Source: Podarcis raffonei (taxonomy: Eukaryota; Chordata; Lepidosauria; Squamata; Lacertidae). From it: a stretch of DNA of 64,000 nucleotides. The position numbers and the translations under genes are program-made. The DNA lies in NCBI RefSeq assembly GCF_027172205.1, contig NC_070616.1:41451001-41515000 (forward strand), read 5' to 3'. Numbering within the stretch: the stretch's first letter is position 1; every line of letters starts with the position of its first letter. Positions 12,500 through 26,412 of the stretch are shown piece by piece. The notes beneath the pieces are model-generated. The model was not told where the DNA came from. It saw nothing but the letters and a program-made list of their open reading frames with translations, and made no database searches.

Positions 12500-14130
12500 A
12501 CAAAACCTGGCCAAGCTAGGGCCATTAAGAAACAAAACACAGCCACTGAAAATGCAAGAGAACTGTCCCGTCCCCCGTCCCCCCAAAGTAAGTACAGAGA
12601 CAGGGGTTTGGAAGGTTGCCAGGGTAACTGTGTGTTTGAGGTGACAGGAACAGGGAGCTTGGTAGCAAGGGGTTCTGGGAAGGAGAAAGAAGGTCTGGGA
12701 TCCATATCTATGCAGGCTGGCTGCAGAGGTGATGCACTGCTGTGGGGTACCAGCCCCTCTTGAAATGACTGTGCTGTAAGATATGGACTCCCTTCATGCA
12801 GACCAAAGATGTAAATAGGTGAATAAACCATATTTCTTAAAGCTACAACAGTCTCTGCCTCAAACTAGGTCCAGAGGCTCTGGGTGAATGCCTAGAACCC
12901 CATGGGCTCTTGCCATCATGTGGCGGAGGCACATAACTTTTGTAACAGTATATTGTTGAATGCCACCCTAATCTCCAAGTAGTGCAAGATTCCAGGTGCT
13001 TACGCAGGATTTGATTTCCTCAGAATGAGGGACAGCGAAGACTGTGGTGTATTTTGGGTATATGGTTTATTTACGCACACAGGCAGCAACAATTTTGCAT
13101 TTGAGTTCTGTTCCTAGCACCCACGTGCATCAACAGTGTGCATATAAGTGGAGCACAGAACAGTGTCTCCTGCCCCGTTCTTCTAGGTCCAAACGGACCC
13201 ACCCATCACCAATCATGCCTCAGTTGGATGTGCCTAAAATGTTTGATGCCTGTACTGTATATACAACCTGAGCCTCCAATGGAGGGGCTGATAGCATTAA
13301 CACCCTGAGAGGGTCTTGCTTCTCTCATAGCCTCAGCCTTGGATTCCAGCAGAAATCAGGCATGGTGTTGTGTCCCAGCCTTGCTTCTAGCTTCTACCTC
13401 CCACACACCTCAATTCTGGCCTTTACTCTTTCTAGCCACCAGCGAGTTGAGGTAGGGAGGCCTGCCCATTTGCTATCTGGCAAAGAGTAACTTCCTTTGT
13501 TACCTTAATAAACCATACTGGAGAGGGCCATTACCTCCCCAGGAAACGAGAATTGAATCCGTCCTGGATCCAGGAATCAGAAGGGGACTCGGACACACTG
13601 CCTGTCTCCCCACAGTCATAACCAGTGCTTTTCTTCTAGAAAATACGGCGCCGGTACTGCATACCACTGAGTACCCCCAGAAAGAAAGGGAAAGAAAGAA
13701 AGGGAAAACTGATCATAACTAGAACTATATATACATATACATACCATGTATCCGCCAAGAAGCAAAACTTCAGGACTATTTTGTTTCTGACCAGATCCCA
13801 GAGATCCACCAACCACAGCTTCGAATTAAAGAATCGGGAGCCAGGGAATTTTGTTTGTTGGGAGTCTGACAGGTCTCCTGCACAGAAATCAACTCCTGGT
13901 TCCCCCCTTTGCTTGGAGCTATATAATGGGGGGCGGAAAGTGGGGCGTAGAGAGGATCGTTTAGCTGCTGCCACTGAAACAATTTGGGAATGACACATCG
14001 ACTGCAGTCACCCAGTAGATCCCGATCACCCCAGTAGATCTCGATCTTGCTCCCCACCCCGCCAAAATTCAAAACTACTCAAGGAGCTCCATTTGCAGCC
14101 CCATAGCAGAGACGCGTTGCTCCGGATTAA
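12500..14130. other. CDCA2 5' intron, no gene seen
   Basis: Sequence between the first coding CDCA2 exon and the promoter block. Short frames occur on both strands but none has exon-like conservation or splice consistency. A short purine-rich GAAAGAAAGGG stretch lies near 13680. No repeat was confidently identified. Confidence 0.5.
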
Positions 14131-14950
14131 TTAATTGGGAGAGTTAATAAGGGGCCCCTGCATTTCCCGGTCCCTTTACCTCCACTTCCCCTCAACTGCT
14201 GCCCAGTTCGAGGCAGGCCGAGCTGCCTCAGTGGCGCCTCAGCGGCTCCTCAACGACCGACCTGCTCTTGCCTCGCGCGCCCCATTCAAACCGGCGACCA
14301 CGGCGAACGACGTATCCCTCCGCCGTCACCACACACTCTCCGCCTCCTTTTCTCTTCCGTCTCGGGTGGCAGCCGCGCTCCAGCCTCAGGCGAGAGGACG
14401 TAAGGAGCTGCCTGAGGGTCTCCTCAGCCACCGCAGGCCAGAAACCTTTCGCATCTCGGGAACTATTTTCTTCCCCCTCCCCTCCGCCGCGCGGCGGAAG
14501 CTTTAAACGTTTAGTAAAGTTAATGGTGGAAAACTAGGTACGGTCGTGTTTGCACACCACGTGGTACTAGCTTTGCCAATCGGAAGCCACGTTCGCATCT
14601 CTTGTATATGAAAAGCTAAAAATCCTGAGGCCTCCTGCTCAGGGCGTGGTGCCCCGCCCCTCTCGTCCTCTCCCGCCTTTGATAGGTTCCTCCTCGAGAC
14701 TCCGCCCCGCTCGTTCTGAGGAGAGCAGCCGGGTGCCTTTGCTCAGACGAGAAGATCCGCCCATCGCGTCGGCTTTGGTTCCCATTGGGTGAAAGAAGGG
14801 GAAGACAGGGGAAAAAATTCAGAATGAGTGGCGTGGATTGGTGGGTGGGCGTGCCAGTTGGAGAAGTGCTGCTTCCGGGTTTGTCGCTGGGCTGGCAAGA
14901 AGTCCCGGGCGCGGCTTGAGGCGCCTCAGTCCCTGCGGGTGGGGGAGGCG
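14130..14950. promoter_or_regulatory. CpG-rich bidirectional promoter of CDCA2 and KCTD9
   Basis: CpG-dense sequence between two divergently transcribed genes. Visible elements: CCAAT boxes at 14576-14580 (plus) and, as ATTGG, at 14784-14788 and 14837-14841; a CACGTG E-box at 14558-14563; and GC boxes near 14652-14660 and 14702. On the minus strand a plausible donor (GAG|GTAAAG, near 14181) could end a non-coding CDCA2 first exon. The frame that would join the 11420 exon contains a stop and no later ATG there, so that exon would be 5'UTR. No TATA box is evident. Confidence 0.75.
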
Positions 14951-17900
14951 ATGAAGAGAGTCACCCTGTTTGTCAATGGCAGCCCCAGGAATGGAAAGGT
15001 GAGTGAGGGCCTTTTTCAGAAGGGGCTTGAATCATGAGGAGATTTACTTTAATTTCCACCATCCCAGTCAAGAGGCACATAAAGCGACAGAGCCAAGTCT
15101 CTGCTCCCAAGCAGCTTACAATCGAAAACAGGCAGTGAAGTTGCTAGATCTCAAGGTCTGATTAGAAGTTTACGGGTTTGGGGTCCCCTCCCCACTCTCC
15201 CTACTGTCCTATACCAGTTTACCTGGGAGTAAGCCCCGTTGCGACTCACTTCTATGGAGACTTTCAATTTTAGTCATCTGATTTATATGGCATCTTTTAG
15301 AAACGTTTCTAGGGCGAATTTACCCCCGCCCCGCCCCAAGATAATATACACAGATTAAAATTATACTGAACAGTAGCATTTATTTATTAAAAAATAATAA
15401 TAGAGGTCACTGAGCAGGTAGATTCCAGCAGTGGGGTGCCACTTCTGAGAAGACATATTGGTGATCTTCTTTCTTAGAATGTCACACGGAATAAGTACTG
15501 TAAATCCTTTAAAAAAAAAAGTTAAGGAATTTATGCCCTGCCTATTTAACTATAAAAGCCTTAAAGCAAGAAGGCTCGCCATATATATTTACTGATTAAA
15601 ATGAAATTAATCATGTAATTATATTCAATAAAATCAATCACCCAAGATTGATCAGCTTGGAAAACTGGCAACAACTCTGTTTGACCCAAATATTTAAAAT
15701 GAGTATTTGTTTAAGCAAGGCACATGTGTATTAGAATGTAATTTTATTTTATAGTGTATATTTTTAAAACTCTGAATCTTATTTTGAAAAGAATTAGGCT
15801 ATCTTGTTCTTGACATTTGATTTTATTGATAATATATACATAAATATATAATATACACATACACAAATTTATGTAAATTGTTTTGAGAATTTTATTATTT
15901 AAGGGATATCCAAATAAAATAAATGCAATAAATATATGTGGGAGAGACAAAGGAAAGAGTGGGTGGGTGGGTGGGTGGGTAGGAAGTAGATAATAATTAC
16001 TATGGAAAAAACAAGCTGGCAGAACGGACTTTGCTGGGTTGTGGAAAGAGAGCAATAACGTTACCAGGTGAAAGTGCCTAGGGAAGCTGTTGGATTTGAG
16101 ACTAATAAAAGCCCTGCTGGATCAGACCAAAGGCCCGTCTAGTCCAGCATCCTGTTTTGCACAGTGGCCACACAGATGCGTAGCAACCCCCACCAGCACC
16201 TGGAATGGAGAGATGACCCAAAGTTGCTGAGTTTCTTTTGGGAGATAGCCCTGCAGTCCCCGTCCCATGTCACGTCTCTGCCTCCAAAGGCTTGCACAGC
16301 TGTTTGTTGCAGCAGCCCTGGCTATAAGCACCTCCCTTTGGGGGCAGCTCAGAGACCAGGGATGGTAGTAGCAGCAGCTGACCGGAGGACTCTCAAGAGA
16401 GGAGGCTGAGGAAACACTCCACAAAGGAGGGTGTTCAAAAATGGGTGAGAAGGCTCTGCACCCTCTGCAGGCAAGGGGTGCCACAGAAAGAACTTGGTTG
16501 GTTGAAAACGTCTGCCCTAAAGCAAAAAGGTTTCACCTGGTACCTAAGAGTGAGTCAGAAATTAACAACAGCTTAATATATAATAATTTATTATTTAGAC
16601 CCCACCCATTTGGCTGGGTTTCCCCAGCCACTCTGGGCGGCTCCCAACAGAATATTTAAAACACGATAAAACATCAAACATTAAGAACTTCCCTAAACAG
16701 GGCTTCCTTCAGTAGTGATTCTGGGTGGAGGGCAGGGATTTCTGCATTACCCCCAAGTGTGATGATGGGTTGCAAGTTGTGTACAAAACAAAAGGTCGAG
16801 TACCGGTAGCTTATTGCCCATCATAATTAAAAATAATAACACTAATAACATGACATCCTTCCAGTAATTACCGCCATCCTTTCTGAACTGGATGTATGCA
16901 AACAGCTGAATTTTCCAGTTTTCTTTTTTTCATGTTCGTAAATTTCACTCGGAGGTTTGTTTGTCTCTGAGACCTGTTCTTTAAAAAAAATCCTTGATAA
17001 CTGTACATGTAAATTGGTTCTGAAGACATAGCCATTAGCTGTAGACATAGCCGTTAAAAGCTCTAGGTGGCTTTGGAATTTAGTGAAACATAGGTAAACA
17101 TGGCATTCCAAAAATGGTTTTATTTATTGCCTTTGGAAATACTGAACAAGTTTAGAGATGGAGCAGATGAGTCATACAGGGCGGAAATTGTTATTTGAAG
17201 TAGTTGTCTGTGAAACTAGTAAATACAGTAAAAATGGACCTTGACTGTGTCTCATGGTTTGTAAGGGGAGAGCTAAACCACAAGTCAGTTAAGATGGCAT
17301 GCTCAGCCAAACCTTGACTTAGCTAAGCATGGCTTGGTAGTAGAAAGGACCAGGGGGGAGCAAAGCAGCTGTGAGCTTTTCTCTGAGCCCACTTGCTTGC
17401 ATGGTCTGGCAAAGGCATAGTTCGACTGACCATGTCATGTGAATCAGATCAGTCAGTTTTGAAGTTGTAACTTTTTTTGCAGGCAACTATACCCAAGAAA
17501 ACCACATGCATAAAACGCTTGCTCTCTTAGTAAGCTAAAATTAGAATGCAGTGCCTTCATTCTTTTTGTTTAATGTTTTTAATACTGTATAAGGAAGTGT
17601 ACACTATTGAATTGTATCTGGAAACATTTACAAATGTCTTCCTAAAAAAAGCTCAGGGTGTCCTGGCTTTTACTTTTTGAAATATATCAGTACTATAATA
17701 CAAAGCGGACTTTGTTTTTGTTGTTTTGTCTTAAGCAGTGCAGAAAGTTTGGCTATTGAGCAGAGGCTCAGGTGACTTTGTACATGTTAAAACCTACAAT
17801 GGCACACACTGTTTTGTTGACTAAACTGAAGACAACCATGGAAAACCTGGTCTATTTTAGGGTTTTGGGTGGGAAAGTCTAAAAAGCTTTCTAATTCAAA

Positions 17901-20900
17901 ATATTCCAGAAAAGCCACTTTGCTGGCTTTCTGGCCGTCATACATCCACAGAGGGACAGAATAGAAATAGCAGCATTAAGCATAAATTTAGCAGGTGCTC
18001 TTCCTGTTGCTGTTTCTGCTCATAATCAACAACAGGCAGCCAAGCTCTGATTAGGAACAAGTACAGGAACCATAAATAACAAATTGTGTGTTTGGGGCAA
18101 AGCATCTTTCCCCCCTTTTCATTCACTGGAACCCCATGCACCTGTAGCTTGTGTTTTGTGAAGCTGCTGACTATTCAAGATCTTGTTTGAGTTATGAATG
18201 AAAACACATGACAGCTACATTTGAATGTGCCATAATTCAAATGGTGCTGAGGTTTCTGGCATTTCCCATCTATGTATGCTATTCAGGTTGGACAAGGAAT
18301 GTAGGTTCATAAAACAAAAGTGGGGGCCCTAAAACATTAACCACTGTTGGGCTAAATACTCCCCTTCTCTTTTTATAGGTTGTGGCTGTTTATGGGACAC
18401 TGTCTGATTTGCTGTCTGTAGCCAGTAATAAGCTTGGAATAAAAGCAACCAGCGTGTACAATGGGAGAGGTGGGCTCATTGACGACATTGCTTTGATAAG
18501 GTAAGTTGGGCCTGGATTTAACGTTCACATGATTGGAACTTTCTTGCAGAAACTAAAAGGAACCAACAGCTGCTTGGAGGGAAGGGGGTGACTGTCAACT
18601 GTCTGTAAGAATACAGTGACTTCATTGCACTGGAATGTGCCATTGCTTTCTGACCTTCCAAAAGTGGGGTAGCTGCTCATGAGGACCAGTTCAAAACTGC
18701 TGGCCAAACTACACCATGGTTTTGTGGAGCATGTTGTGGACTCCCTCCTTTTCCTTCCCTCCATTTCCTGGTTTGGAGGAATCGGAGTTTGTCGTAAAGA
18801 GCACAATCTGCCTGTAGACCAGAAATAAACATCCATTTTAAAACAGTTTTCAGTTCTAGTAGGGTGGTGAGCCAGGGTTTGTAGTAATCATAGTTTGCCT
18901 GATTCAGAGATTATTGTGGACTCTGATTCAGCGTTCGAAATTACCAGGCACTAAGTGCATTTTGCAACTGGATGGAGCTGTGCAGGCACTTAGCACCTCC
19001 ACTTGCCTGGCTGCAGTCAGCTAGTCTGCCGGGCACTGCGGAAGCAAAAGACACCAGGTGATTTACCCAGCAGCAAACTGTGTCTCTTTATATATAATTA
19101 TTAATATTTACTGTCAGACAAATCACCTGGTCTGCGGAGTAGTGTGGCAGCAAAAAAAAAAAAAAAAAGGCACACAGACATTTTTCACTCCTCTGATATA
19201 ATTATTACCTTAAATAGTTATTGTTATATGTCGGTTTTGTCTGATTTCTTCAGAGGCTGGAATTAATTTGTTGGGAAATAGACCTCAAACAAATTCTCAT
19301 TCAGATTTTCTTGCAAAAATCTGGATATATCTTGAACTTTCTCCAGTGCCCCCAGTTGTGACTGTTGTTGCATTTTTTTGGTGACTGGATCAAAATGAGG
19401 TGTACAAGTTTTGGATTGCAAAATTGAACACTTAACTGTTTACTGAAAGTTAACTTTTAGAAAATACATTCTGCTATCAGTTTTTGAAGACAATTGCAAC
19501 AACTGTTCCATATTTGTCATTAACAAAATATTACTCTGCTCATAGAGTAATTGTGGATTGTATTGCACCAGTGACTATGACGTGGCTGGGTGTGCCCAAA
19601 TAACTTTTCCTGTGAGCCCAGAAAGCCTTCCTTGTTTATGGGAAGTAGTTACTCAGAGACACATGCAAAGGAGAGGGAAGAGCATAACATACTTGAGGGC
19701 GGGATCAGAAGGGGGTGCCAGGTTTCTAAGAGAGGGTCTACACATTCAGAAAAGCATCATGGTGCAACCCCCTTAGGATAGGGCCCGAATGCAGGTAGGA
19801 AATAGCATGCCCAAATGCTCCCCTGCATCCCTGGTAGGTTAGCTCATGTGCACAGTGAGTTTTTGATGGAACACATTCAGACATGCAGTCTTCTGCCTGC
19901 ATTCTGTAGTAACACAGTCTTAGAAGGGCTTAACCAAATTATTCATTCCTTTATTTCATAAAATTTATATACCATTTGATCGTAGAAAACCTCAAAGCAG
20001 TTTACAAAAAATATTATTACATAAAATTATCTCTAAAATATTTACAACCATACTTTAAAGCATGCATAATTTAAAACATGATGGTGATTGTTTTCCACCC
20101 TCAATTATTTACTGCCTCCCTGGCACCCAGCCAGTTATCCTGGAACAGTTCCTTAGCTTTTAACGCCCCTTAGTTTAAATTGAAAACCTTGGAGATTGCA
20201 GTTATGCTTCTGGTCACTATTGCCCTAAACCGAGTTATATACCGTCTCCTTGCACATGGAAACATTTGACACTCTTTCTCTCTTCCCATTTCAGGGATGA
20301 TGATGTCCTCTTTGTATGTGAAGGGGAGCCGTTCATTGGTAAGAATCCAGAATTTTGCTCTGTTGCTTTTTGTCTTGTGAAATGAACAAGTTCACGACGG
20401 CACTAAAAGTGTTCATGTACATTCCGTGCTTACAGATCCCCAGAATGATGTAAACCCTCCTGAAGCATTAACAGGCTCTCACTCAGACTGGATAACTCTC
20501 AACGTTGGAGGGCGGTACTTCACAACTACCCGGTAAGAGCCTGTCACTTTGTTGCCACAAGGTTATTTATTTTTGCAAAATGCTTCAACGAACTCAATGA
20601 GTCAGCAGACAAAATCATTACCAACACTGCAGAAAATTACTCCATCCCACTAAAACACAGGCTCCAAATTCTAGCCAGTAACTATCGGCTCCAACCCTCT
20701 ACAGTCGAATGCCCTTTTAAAGTAAATAAATTGTGCTTGTTGGTTTTCTAAATGATGATTTTGCTATTGGAGCAAAGGGAAGGAACGGCATAGGAAAAAT
20801 AGGAAGGTCATTGGTCCATCTACCTCACGGTTGTCTACAAGGACTGGCAATGGCTCTCCAGGGCTTCAGCCCTCCCTGGGGATGTGGGGAATTGAATCTG

Positions 20901-22001
20901 TGGCACATGATGTGCAAAGCATAAGCTCATCCACTGAGCTCCTGCCCTCTTGCATAAGGTTTACAGTTAAAAGTACCAAACACAGAGGGAAATATCTCTG
21001 CAAAACAAAACAAAAATCTACGCAAAACCTGAACATCATTCTAAAAATCAAAGCCTTGAACTTATTTGTTAATACTTCTGCTTTTTCCCCCTAGGACCAC
21101 ATTAGTTAGTAAAGAACCTGATAGCATGCTGGCTCGCATGTTTAAAGATAAAGGTCAGTATGGACTAAAATTATTCTAAGTCAATCCCCCATTTTTTAGG
21201 CTTTGTTATGGGAGCCTCTCTCAAAGCAGACAAATAGTTTATCGAAAGGTGCATTGCACAGCTTCATTGGCAGCTGCCCCATTGCATGACAAGTTGGTTG
21301 TTTCTGCAAGCAAATAAGCTTTGTGTCTTGTTGTTGGATTATTGTTCATGTTTTGTGATTCTCCATTTTTGCTTCTTCCCTGTATGAGTGAGAAGAAGAA
21401 CCTAAGAAGCCAGATTCAAGCCTGGCTTCCTCTAACAAATGAACTTGATTTTTTCCCTGTACAGCAACAGAAAAAGATGCCTAATTAATCAGTCTTACAA
21501 TACAGAAGAATAATCAGGATTGCAATCTTAATTACGCTTTAAATCACCGGCATGAATTCAGGTTGGCAAGACAAAGGTTAATTGCCCACCTTGAGTCATT
21601 GTGACATCAATTGATTGACAAGTGGGCAGTCCCACCCACCCTTCAAAAATGGCCCACAGGGGCTGTTGGAGCTCAGGATCTGGCCCAGCAGGTGGATTCT
21701 GTTTCACACCCCTGTACTATAGGAAAGCTCAGAGCAGTATTTGAAGTTAGCCCAGGCGCCAGGTAGAGGGCCTTCTCGGTAGTAGCCCCCTCCCTGTGGA
21801 ACACCCTCCCTTCAGATGTCAAGGAGATAAGCAACTATCTGACTTAGAAGACATCTGAAGGCAGTCCTGTCTTAGGAAAGCTTTTAAGGACTGGTGTTTT
21901 TACTATGTTGCTAGATATGTTGTAAGCCACCCAGAATGGCTGGGGAAACCCAGCCAGATGGGTGGGGTTTTATTCATTCATTCATTCATTCATTCATTCA
22001 T

Positions 22002-22052
<51 letters not shown>

Positions 22053-22868
22053 TTTTGCAACTGGTGCAGGTCCCATTGTGACCCTGTGGAGAGCTCTGGA
22101 TGCCAGGTTGGCAACTGGGGAAAGCAGAATGTCACTTAGAGAAGTGTCTGAAATATTTTCCTTGAAACTTGAATTACCGTATTTTTCGCCCTATAGGACG
22201 CACTTTTTCCCCTCCAAAAATGAAGGGGAAATGTGTGTGCGTCCTATGGGGCGAATGCAGGCTTCAGGAAGCTATCCGCAAGCCGTGGGAGAGCTGCACA
22301 ACTTTGCGCAGCTCTCCCACGGCTTGGGGAGAGCTGCCCGCACCCCGAAGCTGAGCTCAGCGCCCCCCCCCCAGGCTTCGGGCTTAGTGCAGCTCTCTGC
22401 AAGCCGTGGGAGGGCTGCGCGAAGTCGCGCAGCTCTCCCACGGCTAGCGGAGAGCTTGCCTGCACCCAGAAGCTTGGGGTGCTCTGAGCTCAGCACACCC
22501 CAAGCTTCGGGATAGCTGCCCGATGCCCGGAGCACGGGGCGCACTGAAGCAGAGCGCCCCGCGCTTCGGGCAGACATCCGCTGCCTAGGGAGCCCTGCGG
22601 GAGTTCCCGCAGGGCTCCTTAGGCTGCGGATAGCAGCCTGTTGCCTGGAGCGCGGGGCGCGCTGATGCCGCGGCTGGGGGGGGGGAAATAATTTTTTTTC
22701 TTTATTCCCCCCCCCAAAAAAACCTAGGTGCATCCTTTGGGCCGGTGCATCCTATAGGGCGAAAAATGCGGTAGTTTTATTCTGGATTGTTTTATTTGAT
22801 GTTTTAGTGTGTTGTAAACCGTGTTGTGATTTTTTCTTTAAAATATAAAGTGGTATAGAAATGGAATG

Positions 22869-22900
<32 letters not shown>

Positions 22901-25900
22901 CACATCGGGCAAGGGGGAATGGCGCCGAGACATTCCATTGTGGCAACCATAGCCCAGGTTTAAGGTGCCGTTTGCCAATTAGATTATATAGTCAGAGACT
23001 TCTCTAGAACCCTTAGTCCAGAATTTGAACTCTGGTCTAGCTGAAAGGCCATGACTAATCTGTATCTCACCAATTCTCTTTTAAGTAGGATGGAACTGTT
23101 AGAACAGCCCCTATATTTGGTCTTTGGCTTGCTTTTTCCTTTATAACATTTTGAGTTGAAACTCTTAAGAGGACTTTTGAAAATTGCTCCCTCTCCCAAG
23201 CTGTCTGTTTTTAAATAACTTCCTTGAGCTAGTTCACAACTGGGTTATTACAATAATAAATCTGATTTTTGAAGGCTTTCTTTTTTTGTGCACTGAATTT
23301 TTGTGTGATATTTCCTGTTGGAAACAGATGCCTGGGGGAATAAGCGAGATCACAGGGGAGCCTTCCTAGTCGACCGTAGTCCTGAGTACTTTGAACCAAT
23401 TTTGAACTTTCTGCGTCATGGACAGCTTATTGTAAATGAAGGCATTAATTTGTTAGGTATGTATTATTGGGGTACCAGCCATGTTATCATTTTCTTGTTG
23501 TTTGCTGCCGAACACTTGTTCTTAGATGAGCATAAAGAGGCTAGTGGATGGTGCTGTCAAAACACTAATTGTTTCTTAGTTTGGTTTTCCTTAGCAGGGG
23601 TGGGGAGGAGTGCATCCTGCAGACTTAAGAGCCAGACCTATATGGGATTCAGAAGATTGATTATTGAAGTATTAAAACAAAATGGAACAAAAATAAATTG
23701 CAGCTGAGAGAGGTGGACTCTAGCTTGGGACATATCCAACTAAGATCTACTCAGAGGAAATCCATTGAAATTAGTAGACCAAAGTTAGCTGTGTCTACCT
23801 ATTGTTAGTGGGTCTACTCTCTGCAGGACTAGCATATTAGAATGCAAACATCTTGCCACTGAGAGAAGGGTTGCTTATCCTCTTTTCCCCTCACACTGTT
23901 TTCACACTCCAAATGCCGCTCCTGAAGCTGTTAAATCATTTGGGTGGGAGTGTGGAGGTCTCTTTCCCAGTGGTCTCCTGGCAGCTTTGGAGGAGAAAAG
24001 GAAGAAAGCCAATCTTCTTTCTTTCTTTTTTGAAGGAAAATAATGATAGAAAAAAGGGGTCAAGTCTTCTTCCCTGACCTAATTCAGGGCCACTTTGGTT
24101 AATTCTTAGCTTTAAAAAAGAGGAAACATGTCAGAATATATTATCGTAGAGCTCACACTTTACATCCTAGCTCTTAATTGATTGGAGCTAGAGAAACTAT
24201 AACTAACACAGAATACATTCTCAGTATAGCATGTCAAAACTCCCCTTGGCTCAAGTGGGAGAAATACTTCACCCTAAATATATTTGTTGCTGTCAGCTTA
24301 TTAAAGGCTGGAATAATCGCCGTTTTATTAATCAGAAGTGTGTGAGAGGAATTTGGGGACATTGCATCCTGTGCTCTTAAATTTTATTCACCTCTTTGCA
24401 TCCCCCATGGAAAAAACAGTACTTGTTTTGGAAGCATACGCTTCCGAAATTGGATAACCATGGGGCCCTTTGGGCTGGAAATCTAATTCTCCTTTCCTCC
24501 GTCCCCAATTACATCCAATATAAGATGTGTACGACCGACAGTTTTATTGGTGTGTGCTGCTCATAGGAGAGAGTTTAAAACTTTTAAGCAACCTTGTTCT
24601 CTTGCCAAGAGAAGAGGTAACCTCAACGGGTATGAAGCTTAAACACACAGTCTGAGTTGCTGCAGTCACAGGACTGGACTGGGCCCTGTGCACACGTAAT
24701 AGTCCAGTGCTTTGGCTGCAGAGAGACCTGAGTTCAAATCCTCCCCCAGCCATGAAGCTATTCTGTGCCATTATGAGCTCAACAGAAGAAAGGGGGATAG
24801 AATTGTGTATTCTAATAATAATAATAATAATAATTAATAATAATTAATAATGTTGATCTAATCAGGATTTCACCTAATCATAGTTAATGAACCTTTGCAG
24901 GATTTTGTGTGCTCGCTGTCACTCACTCACTCACACCCCAATGCTGCCCAGGTTTAACCCCTTATAATTTCAGTTAGTACTGATTAGAAATACTGTAGGG
25001 TTTTGGTTGTTTCTTTACCTTTTACTACTTATGACACTTCTTTTAAGAGTAATAGTTAAAATAACAACTTAAAAACACCTGCCCCACACCAATGGTGGTG
25101 GGTATGGGTGTTGTTTAAGTTAACGCTAACCGTGGTGTGTTGTGGACCAGTTTTGAAACTGTCTTCAAACCCATATTTCAAGCCCTGCTTAACTGCAACT
25201 ATGGTTAATTCTCATAATGGTTAAAATGGGTAGAAACGTCTTCCCACTGGTGCGAGGGTTCCGTTACTGGATGCTGTGCAGTGTGCATGTTAGTGGGAGC
25301 CCAAGTGCTGATCAAGTGGGGAGTTGCTTGTCCTGACATAAGCTAGTTAGAGCATTCACTTTGGGGAAGAAGAATTTGTGCACAATCTTGTGACTGGCCC
25401 CGCAACCCCGTTTAAGGGAACAGGATGCTGAGCATGTCATTTCTGTGCAGCTTTTCACCATTGTCATTTTAGCTGTTTTTATTATACAACCTTGGTTGTT
25501 GAACGCCTTGGTACTCGTATGTTTTGGCTCCCGAACGACATGAACTTGGAAGTGAGTGTTCTGGTTTGCAACCATTCTTTGGAAGCCGAATGTCCAGTGA
25601 GGCTTCTGCAGCTTCCGATTGGCCGCAGGACCTTCCTGCAGCCAATCAGAAGCCACACCTTGGTTTCCGAATATTTTGGAAGTCGGATGGACTTCCAGAG
25701 TGGATTCCGTTTGACTTCTGAGGTACCACTGTATTGCATAGATTGTCTTGAGACATATATAGTGGTACCTCGGGTTACATACGCTTCAGATTACAGACTC
25801 CGCTAACCCAGAAATATTACCTTGGGTTAAGAACTTTGCTTCAGGATGAGAACAGAAATCGTGCAGTGGCAGCACAGCGGCAGCAGGAGGCCCCATTAGC

Positions 25901-26369
25901 TAAAGTGGTGCTTCAGGTTATGAACAGTTTCAGGTTAAGAACGGACCTCCAGAATGAATTAAGTTATTAACCTGAGATACCACTGTATGTGGAAGGTAAT
26001 TAATTAAGAATAATGATAATTGTAATTTATAGCAAGGATACCGGTACATTCATGTTCTTTTCTCTTGTGCTAGGGGTCTTAGAAGAAGCCAGGTTTTTTG
26101 GGGTTGACTCACTCATTGAACACCTAGAAGCAGCTATTAAGGTAATTACAGTTTTTGCAACCACCTCATTTTCTTGCCCAATAAAAATGTCAGTGGGCTT
26201 TCTATTCATGTCTACTCAGAAGCAAGCGTTATAAAGGCTGGAAATTAACTGGAGCACATCTCACTGAAAACAACAGAAATTCTGGGTAGACACATAGGAT
26301 TGCACTGTAAGGGGGGTTTATTAGAAAAATGTTGAAATAACTATGTGGTATGTTAGATTAATATAGACA

Positions 26370-26412
<43 letters not shown>

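Noticed and set aside
14135-14537. Open frames of up to 123 codons in the CpG block on both strands
   Set aside because: High GC content lengthens chance frames; no known domain, no splice support, and the place is a promoter.
22260-22480. Repeats resembling a CRISPR array
   Set aside because: The repeats are inverted arms of a MITE without regular spacers, and this is vertebrate DNA.
21958-22515. A 185-codon plus-strand frame beginning with Phe-Ile-Tyr-Leu repeats
   Set aside because: It is the translation of a TTTA/TTCA microsatellite running into the hairpin MITE; the repeated SASRGRAA-like blocks are the MITE arms.
22272-22733. A 153-codon minus-strand frame
   Set aside because: Lies wholly within the same MITE; the residues repeat because the hairpin arms repeat.
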